From Flavobacterium sp. ov086 (lineage in GTDB: Bacteria > Bacteroidota > Bacteroidia > Flavobacteriales > Flavobacteriaceae), in NCBI RefSeq assembly GCF_900187965.1, contig NZ_FZNL01000025.1, positions 1 to 63,026 on the forward strand: 63,026 bases of DNA. The letters are read 5' to 3'. The stretch's first letter is position 1. Each line of letters starts with the position of its first letter. Shown one piece after another: positions 1 through 7,881 of this stretch. The notes under the pieces are model-generated. The model worked only from the letters and a program-made list of their open reading frames with translations. It did not search any database and was not told the origin of the DNA. A program made the translations under genes and the position numbers.

Positions 1-307
1 CTTTTTTCCATTTTAAAACTATGGAAATATCGGGAATATTAAATCTTATACCAGCCTGCATCAAGCTAAGGGATTCCTTTTCTATGATATTGAGCACTTT
101 TAGCTTAAATTCGGCTGAATAGCTTTGATTCATTCGTGGCAATAAACCAATTTTACCATATGCCTTATAAAAACTGACCCACTTACGAATATTCCATCTT
201 GGAGTCTGTTTTAATTTTGAAACATATCCATCTGAATAATGCTTCTTTAAAACCAATTCTACACATTCTAACTTAAATGCATAGTCATACTTTACTTTTC
301 TTTCCAT
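1..307 (-). CDS. IS3-family transposase orfA, helix-turn-helix protein (partial)
   Basis: An open frame starts at the ATG at 307 (MERKVKYDYAFKLECVELVL) and runs without a stop to the window edge, 102 residues visible. The sequence is Lys/Arg rich, with two helix-turn-helix-like segments: one around residues 10-45 (with the VSKLKQTPRWNIRKW stretch) and one around 65-100 (SAEFKLKVLNIIEKESLSL). This fits the OrfA of IS3/IS150-type elements, which binds the element ends and is normally joined to OrfB by programmed frameshifting. It is cut by the window and not necessarily broken in the genome. The adjacent IS end at 344 supports the call. Confidence 0.7.
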   Translation of the reverse strand, partial: MERKVKYDYAFKLECVELVLKKHYSDGYVSKLKQTPRWNIRKWVSFYKAYGKIGLLPRMNQSYSAEFKLKVLNIIEKESLSLMQAGIRFNIPDISIVLKWKK

Positions 308-344
308 AAAAAATGCCCCAAATAGTGTCTAACTTTTTGGGGCA
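1..344 (-). mobile_element. End of an IS3-type insertion sequence (partial)
   Basis: The window opens inside an insertion sequence. A helix-turn-helix orfA reads leftwards off the edge. About 37 bp outside its start codon, the minus-strand sequence TGCCCCAAAAAGTTAGACAC begins at position 344, which has the TG terminus typical of IS3-family ends. The rest of the element (orfB with the DDE integrase core, the other end and the target duplication) lies outside the window, so subgroup and activity cannot be judged. The exact boundary at 344 is inferred from the terminal pattern. Confidence 0.65.
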
Positions 345-345
345 T
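313..345. repeat. Palindrome at the IS end
   Basis: The 8-bp arms ATGCCCCA (313-320) and TGGGGCAT (338-345) are perfect inverted copies around a 17-bp loop. They overlap the IS terminus and lie between the end and the orfA start codon. Such a hairpin could damp transcription entering the element from outside, or could be the transposase binding site. Both roles are inference. Confidence 0.5.
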
Positions 346-366
346 GTTCAATCATTCAAATCGGCT

Positions 367-1218
367 TTATTTTTTTGGAGGTGTTTTTACAACTAAAATA
401 CTTTTTCCATATCCTGCCCAAATACCAATTCCTCCTTTTATATTAGATTTCAAACTTGCATTTGCCGGATAAATTGGGTTTTTACTGTTTACAATTTCGT
501 TTTGCCAACTGTTCCAGAAATCTAAAGCATCTTTATCCTGCGTTCTTAATTTTACATAAATCAAATCTCCATCAGCAAAATAGGGCGTAAACTTTGTTTT
601 GGGAAAAAGTAAAACCCCTCTGTTAATTTGTACCGAAACTTGTGATGTGCTAAAGTTTTTATCATCTAAATTACCATAAAACGAAGGAACAAAAATAGGT
701 TCTTCACCATCGATTTTTGTCGCAATTTGATAGTAGTTTTTCTCGTTTACAGGATCATCAAATTTTACAAAAATATATCCTGTTGTATCCGTCGCATTCT
801 TCTTTATATATTCGGCACTTTTAAGCGGGACTGATTTTGGAACTTTGGTTATTGCTGTTACAATTCTATTTAAATATTCAATTTTAAGCGAATATTCTTT
901 TCCTGCTTCTGCTTTTAAGGTTGACCCAAAATACACAAATGGAGGAACTCTGTTTTTGTCATTTTTAACTCTTAAAACTTCTGATGTCTGCCCGTCAGAA
1001 ATAGTGATTTTTGCCGATCTGATTACGTGATTCAAAACATTTGTAGAATCAATAACATCTGTAACCGGAATACTGCTCGAAAGCAAAACCTGAGCGTAAT
1101 CGCCTTCTTCTATCCAACCTTCGACTACAACTTTAGATTCAATATTTTGCTCGATAAAATCATCTTTGGAACAACTTGTTAATAGTAGTGCAAAAAGAAA
1201 TAGTATATATTTTTTCAT
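367..1218 (-). CDS. DUF4249-family surface lipoprotein
   Basis: 283 residues. The N-terminus MKKYILFLFALLLTSC is a lipoprotein signal with the lipid Cys at residue 16, followed by SKDDF, which resembles the acidic lipoprotein export signal that sends flavobacterial lipoproteins to the outer surface of the outer membrane. The rest (VVVEGWIEEGDYAQVLLSSS, then KAEAGKEYSLKIEY) matches my recollection of DUF4249, a beta-rich family of unknown function usually paired with a TonB-dependent receptor. The receptor gene sits 3 bp upstream on the same strand, so the two are surely cotranscribed, and the lipoprotein may act as the receptor's surface partner. The substrate cannot be deduced: no SusD-type glycan features are visible. 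Confidence 0.8.
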   Translation of the reverse strand: MKKYILFLFALLLTSCSKDDFIEQNIESKVVVEGWIEEGDYAQVLLSSSIPVTDVIDSTNVLNHVIRSAKITISDGQTSEVLRVKNDKNRVPPFVYFGSTLKAEAGKEYSLKIEYLNRIVTAITKVPKSVPLKSAEYIKKNATDTTGYIFVKFDDPVNEKNYYQIATKIDGEEPIFVPSFYGNLDDKNFSTSQVSVQINRGVLLFPKTKFTPYFADGDLIYVKLRTQDKDALDFWNSWQNEIVNSKNPIYPANASLKSNIKGGIGIWAGYGKSILVVKTPPKK

Positions 1219-1221
1219 CTT

Positions 1222-3501
1222 TTAAAATTTAAATCTCCAGCTTATTGAAGGTAATATTCGATACAAAACTTTCTCTTCTTGTTTTACAACCACACTATTT
1301 TTATCTTTATTTACCTGAACATCCAGCACGACATAAATTGGATTATCAATATTGAATGTATTATAAATAGAAAAATTCAAAGCGCTTTCTTTTTTATTCG
1401 TTTTCACGAAAAAGTAATTTACCGAAAGATCCGTTCTGATATAATTCGGCATTTGTGCGTTGTTATATCCTGAATATTCTTTGACTGGATTATTATTAAT
1501 AAAATACCAGGAAGTTGGCATTGTAAATCGGTTTCCGGAACTAAATATCTGTGTAACGCCAAAATTCCATTTTGAATTTAAATCATACATTCCCACTAAC
1601 GAAAGATTATGACGGCGGTCATATTTTGCAAAATAAGTATTTCCGTTATTCAATTCGTCGAAATTTCGATCAGACCAACTTAACGTATAACTTAACCAGC
1701 CTGTAAATCTTCCGTTGCTTTTTTTCAACATCATTTCGAATCCGTATGCTTTTCCTTTTCCAACCAACAAATCATTCTTTAGTGTGGTCGTTTCATTAAA
1801 CTGCGTAATTCCATATGGATATTCAAGTAAATCTTTCATTGAGCGATAAAATCCTCCAAAAGAAGAACTAAAGTTTCTCGAAATATTCTGATTGGAACCA
1901 ATAGAGAATTCGTCTGAAGATTGTGGTTTTATTCCATCTGAACTGGCGATCCAAAAATCAGTCGGAATTCCAACACTCGAAGTCGTTATTAAACTTAAAT
2001 ATTGATATTGTTTATTATAAGAAGCATAAAAAGAATATTTGTCACTTGGATAATAATTCAAGATCACTCTTGGCTGAAAATGCAAATATGAATCCTTAGA
2101 TCCTGAAGTATAATAGTTGATTCTGAGTCCTAATTCGGCAATTAGATTCTCAAATATCTTTGGCTTTGCGGTTGTAAAAACAGCCGCTTCATTGGCATTA
2201 ATTGTACTATTTTGAGATGCATTATTATTGGATGTCAGATTTTCGACATTGACCTTTTGAGGTTGTAAATCATGATAAACATATTGCAAACCCGATTCAA
2301 AAGGAATGTTTTTAACAGAATAACGCACTGAATTTGTAAAGCCAAAATCTTTTACATAAGAAGAAACTCCAAACTGAATTGTTGCTTGTTCCATATCCAG
2401 ATTATTAGAATATTGTGTAAAATAAACCGAATTTGACATACTTACTTTAGGCGAAAATGTGGTAACCAAAGTTGGAGAAACTGTAAAATTACTCCATTTT
2501 AAATTGGTTTTCAGCGCCAGATTTCCATCATTGATTTTCAGTTCGTCTCCGCTAATAAAAGCATCGATAGAAAATAAATTCTTCTTTGAAATCTGAGACA
2601 AAAAGCTAATATTTCCATCTGAAAAACCATATTTCATATCCTGAACGTCATTATTCTTGGAACCTGAACGCAATAATGGTGCAACGATTTCGTCAATATA
2701 TGTTTTTCTGCCTGAGATATAAAAGCCGGATTTTTTTGTCACAGGAATTGCCACACTTAATTGTGACGCCAAGATCCCAACATTTCCTTGTATTCCAAAT
2801 TCAGAAGGTATTGTTTTATTTGGAAGCAAAAGTGTTGTAGAACTCAAACGTCCGCCATATTTAGCATTCGAACTGGATTTATCAAATTCTACCTCCTTAA
2901 TATGATCTGTGTTGTAGAAAGGAAAAATTCCCAATAAATGCGACATTCCATATATAGGTGTTCCGTTGTATAAAATCGCGTTGTGTCCGGGATCTCCGCC
3001 TCTTACATATAAATATCCATTTGCATCACCAGAATTCTGAACTCCGGGCGTTAACTGTAAAAGTTTTATAATATCTGTGGTTCCTAAAACGGTTGGAACT
3101 CCGGATAACTCTTTTAAATTGAAGGATAATTTACCACCGGATAAACTCGTGATTCCTCTTTTTTTGTCATTGGCTATTACTACTTCCTTTAAAAGTGAAA
3201 TATCTTTTTCTAATACAATCGAAATTACGGTGTCTTTTGTAAAATTAAAATGAATCGTTTTATTAAGATAACCCAATTGGTCAATCGCAATTTCGATTTT
3301 TCCCAACGGAATATTTTGTAAAAAATTACCAATAGAATCTGAGATTGCGTAGTAATGCTGGTTATTTCTATTGAAAGAAATACTTGTACCAACAAGATTT
3401 TCGTTTTCGGAAGATTTTATGTTTCCAATAATATTGCCTTTAGATTGCGCAAATACATTGGAAAAACAGAATAAAAAGAAGAGAATTATAGTTTTCGGCA
3501 C
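1222..3501 (-). CDS. TonB-dependent outer-membrane receptor
   Basis: 759 residues. A signal peptide (residues 1-19, ending VFAQ) is followed by a carboxypeptidase-regulatory-like domain (about 20-105), a plug domain (about 115-240, with the typical LLQLTPGVQNSGDANGYLYV and VRGGDPGHNAILYNGTPIYG stretches) and a 22-strand-type barrel to the C-terminal aromatic residue (WRFKF). It belongs to the receptors paired with DUF4249 lipoproteins and would import an unknown ligand using TonB/ExbBD energy. It is shorter than SusC proteins and there is no SusD gene, so glycan uptake is not indicated. First gene of a two-gene operon with the lipoprotein at 367-1218. Confidence 0.9.
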   Translation of the reverse strand: MPKTIILFFLFCFSNVFAQSKGNIIGNIKSSENENLVGTSISFNRNNQHYYAISDSIGNFLQNIPLGKIEIAIDQLGYLNKTIHFNFTKDTVISIVLEKDISLLKEVVIANDKKRGITSLSGGKLSFNLKELSGVPTVLGTTDIIKLLQLTPGVQNSGDANGYLYVRGGDPGHNAILYNGTPIYGMSHLLGIFPFYNTDHIKEVEFDKSSSNAKYGGRLSSTTLLLPNKTIPSEFGIQGNVGILASQLSVAIPVTKKSGFYISGRKTYIDEIVAPLLRSGSKNNDVQDMKYGFSDGNISFLSQISKKNLFSIDAFISGDELKINDGNLALKTNLKWSNFTVSPTLVTTFSPKVSMSNSVYFTQYSNNLDMEQATIQFGVSSYVKDFGFTNSVRYSVKNIPFESGLQYVYHDLQPQKVNVENLTSNNNASQNSTINANEAAVFTTAKPKIFENLIAELGLRINYYTSGSKDSYLHFQPRVILNYYPSDKYSFYASYNKQYQYLSLITTSSVGIPTDFWIASSDGIKPQSSDEFSIGSNQNISRNFSSSFGGFYRSMKDLLEYPYGITQFNETTTLKNDLLVGKGKAYGFEMMLKKSNGRFTGWLSYTLSWSDRNFDELNNGNTYFAKYDRRHNLSLVGMYDLNSKWNFGVTQIFSSGNRFTMPTSWYFINNNPVKEYSGYNNAQMPNYIRTDLSVNYFFVKTNKKESALNFSIYNTFNIDNPIYVVLDVQVNKDKNSVVVKQEEKVLYRILPSISWRFKF

Positions 3502-3685
3502 TTGGTTTTAATAAGAAAAATGCGAAAATAATCAATTATAAATCAATTCTGTGAAGTAAATATTTTATTTTTTTTAGTTAAATCTCGTGCATTAAAAAGT
3601 GTATCGAAACCGAGAAGCCGCATGAGGGATAATAGTGGAAATCCTTCTGTTTTTTTTCTAAACAGAAGATCAAAACGAATAGCCC

Positions 3686-3717
3686 GACCCGCTCCCGAGG
3701 TTTCGGGACTGCGGGTC
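3686..3717. repeat. REP-like GC-rich hairpin
   Basis: The arms GACCCGCTCCCGA and TCGGGACTGCGGGTC pair with a 2-base bulge around a GGTT loop. The inner core TCCCGA-GGTT-TCGGGA recurs as TCCCGA-CGTT-TCGGGA at 54767-54793 in this same window. Its base composition stands out sharply from the AT-rich surroundings, which suggests a dispersed repetitive extragenic palindrome. Confidence 0.6.
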
Positions 3718-3773
3718 ATGCCCTACTCTTTTTATTTCAATTTATTTAATAGAAAAAAATCTTCAAAATCAAA

Positions 3774-3794
3774 TTGTGACGCATTACGTCACAA
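3774..3794 (-). terminator. Possible terminator after pdxJ
   Basis: Perfect 8-bp arms TTGTGACG (3774-3781) and CGTCACAA (3787-3794) with a 5-base loop lie 15 bp past the pdxJ stop. On the minus strand a T-rich but interrupted tract follows. This could be a terminator or simply a palindrome. Confidence 0.4.
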
Positions 3795-3808
3795 ATTTAA
3801 AACCCATA

Positions 3809-4522
3809 TTATTTCAATTTATTCAAATACATATTCACCACATTATCTAAACCTAGATAAAGCGCTTCTGAAATTAAAGCATGTCCAATAGAAACTTCCA
3901 ACAAACCCGGTATATTTTGATTGAAAAACTGAACATTATCCAGACTTAAATCATGACCTGCATTGATTCCTAAACCTAATTCGTTTGCCAATTTTGCAGC
4001 TTCGACATAAGGATCGATTCCGTTTTTATTTCCAAGACTGTATTGATGTGCAAAAGCTTCGGTATATAATTCAATACGATCAGTTCCCGTTTTTTTGGCT
4101 CCTTCGATAATTTCCAAAACCGGATCAACAAAAATCGAAGTTCTGATTCCGTTGCGCTTAAACTCCTGAACAACTTCTATTAAATACGACTCATTTTTAA
4201 TAGTATCCCAACCCGCAGAAGATGTTATTGCTCCAATTGCGTCGGGAACTAAAGTTACTTGCGTTGGTTTGCATTCTAATACTAAATCGATAAAATTATG
4301 TTGAGGATTTCCTTCAATATTATATTCGGTATGAACGATTGCTTTTAGATCACGCGCATCCTGATAACGGATGTGACGCTCGTCCGGACGTGGGTGAATT
4401 GTGATTCCCTGAGCTCCGAAATTCTGAATATCTGTGGCAACTTTTAATAAATCAGGAACATTTCCGCCACGTGCATTCCTTAAGGTTGCAATTTTATTGA
4501 TATTTACACTTAACTTTGTCAT
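3809..4522 (-). CDS. pdxJ: Pyridoxine 5'-phosphate synthase
   Basis: 237 residues, the normal size for PdxJ. This cytoplasmic TIM-barrel enzyme condenses 1-deoxy-D-xylulose 5-phosphate with 3-amino-2-oxopropyl phosphate to give pyridoxine 5'-phosphate, the ring-closing step of de novo vitamin B6 synthesis. Recognisable family stretches are the N-terminal LSVNINKIATLRNARGG, the GITIHPRPDERHI phosphate/His region near residues 40-52, and the C-terminal GINAGHDLSLDN followed by LLEVSIGHALISEAL. It is transcribed away from the CBS/nadK operon, with 116 bp between the start codons. Confidence 0.95.
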   Translation of the reverse strand: MTKLSVNINKIATLRNARGGNVPDLLKVATDIQNFGAQGITIHPRPDERHIRYQDARDLKAIVHTEYNIEGNPQHNFIDLVLECKPTQVTLVPDAIGAITSSAGWDTIKNESYLIEVVQEFKRNGIRTSIFVDPVLEIIEGAKKTGTDRIELYTEAFAHQYSLGNKNGIDPYVEAAKLANELGLGINAGHDLSLDNVQFFNQNIPGLLEVSIGHALISEALYLGLDNVVNMYLNKLK

Positions 4523-4550
4523 ATAAATAGATAATTAATTCTAGTAACAC

Positions 4551-4572
4551 TATATTTGTTACGACAAAAATA
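4551..4572. promoter_or_regulatory. Candidate divergent -7 boxes between pdxJ and the CBS gene
   Basis: On the plus strand TATATTTG (4551-4558) and on the minus strand TATTTTTG (4565-4572) both match the Bacteroidetes -7 consensus TAnnTTTG, pointing toward the CBS gene (about 80 bp away) and pdxJ (about 43 bp away). Neither has a clear TTG box 19-20 bp upstream, so this is suggestive only. Confidence 0.35.
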
Positions 4573-4638
4573 CAAAGTAAAACGTAGCAGTTTTTGCTAT
4601 TTTTTGATTATTTTGCATCAAATATCTTCAATTGATTT

Positions 4639-5298
4639 ATGACAGAAATTACTAATTATATCACCAATGATTTCAGAGCGATTGATAGTCAGGAAACGAT
4701 AGCCTCTGTTCAGGACTTTTTTGCGGATTTGAATTTTTCGCATTTTCCGGTTTTGGAAAACGGAATTTTCATTGGAAGTATCGCTTCTGACGATGTCGAA
4801 ACTTTTGACACGGATAAAAAAGCTATTGATTACAAATATACTTTAGAACGTTTCTTTGCCAGAAAATCAATGCTTTGGCTGGATGTTTTAGAAGTTTTTG
4901 CAAAAAATCACACCAACGTAATTCCCGTTCTTGACGAAAACAATGCCTATATAGGTTATTATGAAATGGAAGATATCATGAAATTTTTTCAGGAGACTCC
5001 ATTTTTAAAAGAACAAGGCGGAATAATTATTGTCCAAAAAGGTCTTTTAGATTATTCTATGGGTCAGGTAACTCAGATTGTAGAGAGTAATAACGGTAAA
5101 ATTTTAGGCTGTTTTATATCTGAAGCTGATTTGGAAAATGTTCAAATCACGATAAAAATTGGCGTTGGTCCAATGAATGAAATCATCCAGACTTTTAGAC
5201 GCTATAATTACGAAATCGTCTCAGAACATCAGGAAGACGCCTATATTAATAGCTTAAAAGAACGTTCAGATTACTTAGATAAGTATCTTAATATATAG
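4639..5298 (+). CDS. CBS-domain protein with ACT-like C-terminus
   Basis: 219 residues, no signal peptide. Two CBS motifs fill residues 1-120 (NDFRAIDSQETIASVQDFFA and VLEVFAKNHTNVIPVLDENN). The C-terminal part (about 130-200, GGIIIVQKGLLDYSMGQVTQ and later PMNEIIQTFRRYNYEIV) looks like an ACT-type fold, a small-ligand sensor. CBS pairs bind adenine nucleotides, so this is probably a cytoplasmic nucleotide-responsive regulator. It precedes NAD kinase by 90 bp and may share its transcript, though the inverted repeat at 5317-5365 lies between. The target is unknown. Confidence 0.8.
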   Translation: MTEITNYITNDFRAIDSQETIASVQDFFADLNFSHFPVLENGIFIGSIASDDVETFDTDKKAIDYKYTLERFFARKSMLWLDVLEVFAKNHTNVIPVLDENNAYIGYYEMEDIMKFFQETPFLKEQGGIIIVQKGLLDYSMGQVTQIVESNNGKILGCFISEADLENVQITIKIGVGPMNEIIQTFRRYNYEIVSEHQEDAYINSLKERSDYLDKYLNI

Positions 5299-5316
5299 TA
5301 TTGCTTGTTGAATCGG

Positions 5317-5365
5317 TTAATTGTTTAATCGTTTTAACGAAGAAAATTAACGATTAAACAATTAA
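5317..5365. repeat. 17-bp perfect inverted repeat between the CBS gene and nadK
   Basis: TTAATTGTTTAATCGTT (5317-5333) is followed 15 bp later by its exact reverse complement (5349-5365). A further AAATCGATTAAAC copy of the same AT-rich theme follows up to the nadK start. It lacks a T-run on either strand, so it is a weak terminator candidate. It resembles a dispersed AT-rich flavobacterial spacer repeat. Confidence 0.6.
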
Positions 5366-5388
5366 ACAAAAAATCGATTAAACATCAG

Positions 5389-6273
5389 ATGAAAGTAGCC
5401 ATATACGGACAGTATTATCAAAACAGTACCGAACCTATTATTAAGGACATTTTTCTATTCTTCAATTCCAATAATGTAGAAATGGTAATTGAAGAAAACT
5501 TTTTAAAAATGCTTTACGAAAAACAACTCATTGACAATGAATATGAAACTTTTTCGGCTAGTACATCTTTAGATAATAGTTTTGAAATGCTAATTAGTAT
5601 TGGTGGTGACGGAACCATTTTAAGAGCAGCAACATTAGTTCGTGATTCTGGCGTTCCTATTTTAGGAATCAATGCCGGAAGATTAGGGTTCTTGGCTACA
5701 GTTCAAAAAGAAAACATAGATAGCTTTTTACAATTTGTCATTGATAAGAATTACACTACCTCCGAAAGAACTTTATTAAGCCTTACTTGTGATCCAAAAA
5801 ACGAAGCGATTGAAGATTTGAATTTTGCCATGAATGAGGTTACGGTGAGCCGAAAAGATACTACATCGATGATTACAGTAGAAACTTACTTAAACGATGA
5901 ATATTTAAATTCTTACTGGGCAGACGGTTTAATTATCTCAACTCCTACCGGTTCTACCGGATATTCATTGAGTTGCGGCGGTCCATTATTAACTCCGGAT
6001 GTTAAAAGCTTAGTGATAACACCTATCGCTCCTCATAATTTAACAGCAAGACCACTTGTTATTCCGGATGATACAGTAGTAAAACTGCGTGTTTCCGGAC
6101 GAGAAGATCAATATTTAGTTTCTCTGGACTCCAGAATAGCTTCTGTAAAAAACGAATCCATTCTTACCATCACGAAAACTGACTTTAAAATAAAAATGGT
6201 CGAAATACCAGGTGAAACTTTCTTGAAAACATTAAGAAATAAGCTACTCTGGGGAGAAGACAAAAGAAACTAA
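5389..6273 (+). CDS. nadK: NAD kinase
   Basis: 294 residues, typical of the family. The enzyme phosphorylates NAD(+) to NADP(+) with ATP in the cytoplasm. Visible hallmarks are the GGDGT motif at residues 72-76 with the catalytic Asp, the NE motif in NFAMNEVTVSR around residue 150, and the glycine-rich STPTGSTGYSLSCGGPLL stretch in the C-terminal domain. The start at 5389 gives the usual N-terminus MKVAIYGQYY. It lies 90 bp after the CBS gene. DUF6089 follows after its own promoter. Confidence 0.95.
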   Translation: MKVAIYGQYYQNSTEPIIKDIFLFFNSNNVEMVIEENFLKMLYEKQLIDNEYETFSASTSLDNSFEMLISIGGDGTILRAATLVRDSGVPILGINAGRLGFLATVQKENIDSFLQFVIDKNYTTSERTLLSLTCDPKNEAIEDLNFAMNEVTVSRKDTTSMITVETYLNDEYLNSYWADGLIISTPTGSTGYSLSCGGPLLTPDVKSLVITPIAPHNLTARPLVIPDDTVVKLRVSGREDQYLVSLDSRIASVKNESILTITKTDFKIKMVEIPGETFLKTLRNKLLWGEDKRN

Positions 6274-6399
6274 GTCTTTTTCTGACACTCACCTATACGA
6301 TAATACCACTTTTTCTCGTTCTGCATGTATTGAATCCTCATTAAATGTCTGAAATTCATATTGTAAATTGAAAAAAAAGCACATTTAACTAAAGCAACG

Positions 6400-6428
6400 T
6401 TGATTCGTATCGATAATTATTATATTTG
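6400..6428 (+). promoter_or_regulatory. Promoter for the DUF6089-uppS-bamA run
   Basis: A TTG at 6400-6402 and TATATTTG at 6421-6428 are 18 bp apart, followed by CACGC. This is the Bacteroidetes housekeeping layout (TTTG, about 19 bp, TAnnTTTG). It lies about 20 bp before the DUF6089 start codon. Confidence 0.7.
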
Positions 6429-6446
6429 CACGCAATTTTGAATTAA

Positions 6447-7136
6447 ATGAAGAAAATTTTTAATTTATTGTTATGTTTTTTCCCCTTTATCACACTAAAT
6501 GCTCAAATCAATGAGATTGGTGTTTTTCTTGGTGGAAGCAACTTTGTTGGTGACGTAGGAAGTACAACCTATATTGCACCGGAAAAACTAGCTTTTGGTG
6601 TTTTGTATAAATGGAACAAGAGTCCACGCCATTCTTATCGTTTTTCGTACACACAGTCATCTGTTAGCGGAAACGATTACGATTCAAAAGAAACGGGACG
6701 AAATAAGAGAGGTTACAGTTTTGAAAACACAGTACAAGAATTATCCGCCGGTTTAGAATTTAATTTTTTTGATTTTAATTTACACGATTATCATCCAAAA
6801 GTTACTCCTTATATATACTCAGGATTAAGTTATTTTAGGTTTGATGAAATATACCGACAAGCATCCAATCCAAATTTAACTACATCACAAAGATCGGGTT
6901 CATTTGCGATACCTATAATATTAGGTGTAAAATCGAATATCGCAACGCATTGGGTTTTAGGCGCTGAAGTTGGAGCTCGCTACACTTTTACAGATGATAT
7001 TGATGGAAGTAATCCTAATACAAGCAACACGAATATAAAAAAATTCGGGAATTTAAATAATAATGACTGGTATGTCTTCTCAGGTATAACTTTAACTTAT
7101 ACCTTTGGACAAAAACCTTGCTATTGCGCAGAATAA
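6447..7136 (+). CDS. DUF6089-family outer-membrane beta-barrel protein
   Basis: 229 residues. The signal peptide MKKIFNLLLCFFPFITLNAQ is followed by alternating amphipathic strands (INEIGVFLGGSNFVGDVGST, HSYRFSYTQSSVSG, YIYSGLSYFRF, WVLGAEVGARYTF) ending in WYVFSGITLTYTFG, as expected for an 8- to 10-strand barrel. In Bacteroidetes a DUF6089 gene commonly sits just before uppS and bamA, as here, and the uppS start codon follows 4 bp after its stop. The function is unknown; the context suggests a role in, or dependence on, outer-membrane assembly. Confidence 0.8.
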   Translation: MKKIFNLLLCFFPFITLNAQINEIGVFLGGSNFVGDVGSTTYIAPEKLAFGVLYKWNKSPRHSYRFSYTQSSVSGNDYDSKETGRNKRGYSFENTVQELSAGLEFNFFDFNLHDYHPKVTPYIYSGLSYFRFDEIYRQASNPNLTTSQRSGSFAIPIILGVKSNIATHWVLGAEVGARYTFTDDIDGSNPNTSNTNIKKFGNLNNNDWYVFSGITLTYTFGQKPCYCAE

Positions 7137-7140
7137 TACA

Positions 7141-7881
7141 ATGAATTTAATAGACTCTATAGATCACACAAATTTACCCAAACATTTGGCCATTATCATG
7201 GACGGAAATGGTCGTTGGGCCAAACAACAAGGCTTTTTAAGAGCTTTTGGCCATGAAAATGGGACTAAATCTGTAAAAAAAACAATTACTACTTGCGCCA
7301 AACTTGGTATTGAGTATCTTACCCTTTATGCTTTTTCTACAGAAAATTGGAATCGCCCAAAACTTGAGGTTGAAGCATTAATGAAAATATTAATCAATTC
7401 TCTAAAAAAAGAGCTAGTTACTCTACAAGAAAACAACATCAGACTAAATGCAATTGGTAATCTTGAAAAATTACCAAAATCTGCCCAAAAAGAGCTTCTT
7501 GATGTAATCGATAAAACCAAAAACAATACACGTCTCACGCTAACATTGGCTTTAAGTTACGGATCACGAGAAGAATTGGTAAATGCCGTTAGAATCATCA
7601 GTGATAAAGTTAAAAATAATATAATTTCAATAGACACTATTGACGATTCAATTATAAATGAGCATCTTTACACGCAAAATTTACCTGATGTAGATTTATT
7701 AATACGAACAAGTGGAGAACATAGAATAAGTAATTTTTTGCTGTGGCAGATAGCCTATGCAGAATTATATTTTACTAATGTCTTGTGGCCAGACTTTAAA
7801 GATCAAGATTTATATGAGGCTATTATTAGTTATCAAAAAAGAGAACGTAGATTTGGAAAAACCAGTGAACAAATTAAATAA
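7141..7881 (+). CDS. uppS: Isoprenyl transferase (undecaprenyl diphosphate synthase)
   Basis: 246 residues from the ATG at 7141. An in-frame ATG at 7105 would lie inside DUF6089 and add 12 unlikely residues. Cis-prenyltransferase motifs are clear: HLAIIMDGNGRWAKQQG with the catalytic Asp at residue 21, TLYAFSTENWNRP, and RTSGEHRISNFLLWQ near the C-terminus. The enzyme adds isopentenyl units to farnesyl diphosphate to make the C55 lipid carrier for peptidoglycan and surface glycans. Translationally tight with DUF6089 upstream, and its end overlaps the likely start of bamA. Confidence 0.95.
   Translation: MNLIDSIDHTNLPKHLAIIMDGNGRWAKQQGFLRAFGHENGTKSVKKTITTCAKLGIEYLTLYAFSTENWNRPKLEVEALMKILINSLKKELVTLQENNIRLNAIGNLEKLPKSAQKELLDVIDKTKNNTRLTLTLALSYGSREELVNAVRIISDKVKNNIISIDTIDDSIINEHLYTQNLPDVDLLIRTSGEHRISNFLLWQIAYAELYFTNVLWPDFKDQDLYEAIISYQKRERRFGKTSEQIK

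Larger units (their letters stand above)
3502..3808. other. Intergenic region with two inverted repeats, no gene seen
   Basis: This 307-bp gap lies between the receptor start and the pdxJ stop, both on the minus strand. It holds a GC-rich hairpin (3686-3717) and a second palindrome (3774-3794), both listed separately. A plus-strand open frame of 89 codons beginning at 3622 runs across the hairpin into antisense pdxJ. It looks like no protein family and I do not accept it. I could not find a convincing TAnnTTTG promoter for the receptor operon here. Confidence 0.6.

Noticed and set aside
3622..3891. Plus-strand open frame of 89 codons
   Set aside because: It runs through a GC-rich hairpin and then antisense to the end of pdxJ. 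No signal, domain or plausible composition supports a protein.
7105..7140. Upstream start for uppS
   Set aside because: This ATG lies inside the DUF6089 coding sequence in another frame and would add 12 residues not expected ahead of the family's N-terminus. The ATG at 7141 fits better.
7757..7852. ATG start of bamA inside uppS
   Set aside because: It would overlap uppS by 125 bp and put about 40 residues before the signal peptide. An alternative start at 7853 or 7865 gives a normal signal.
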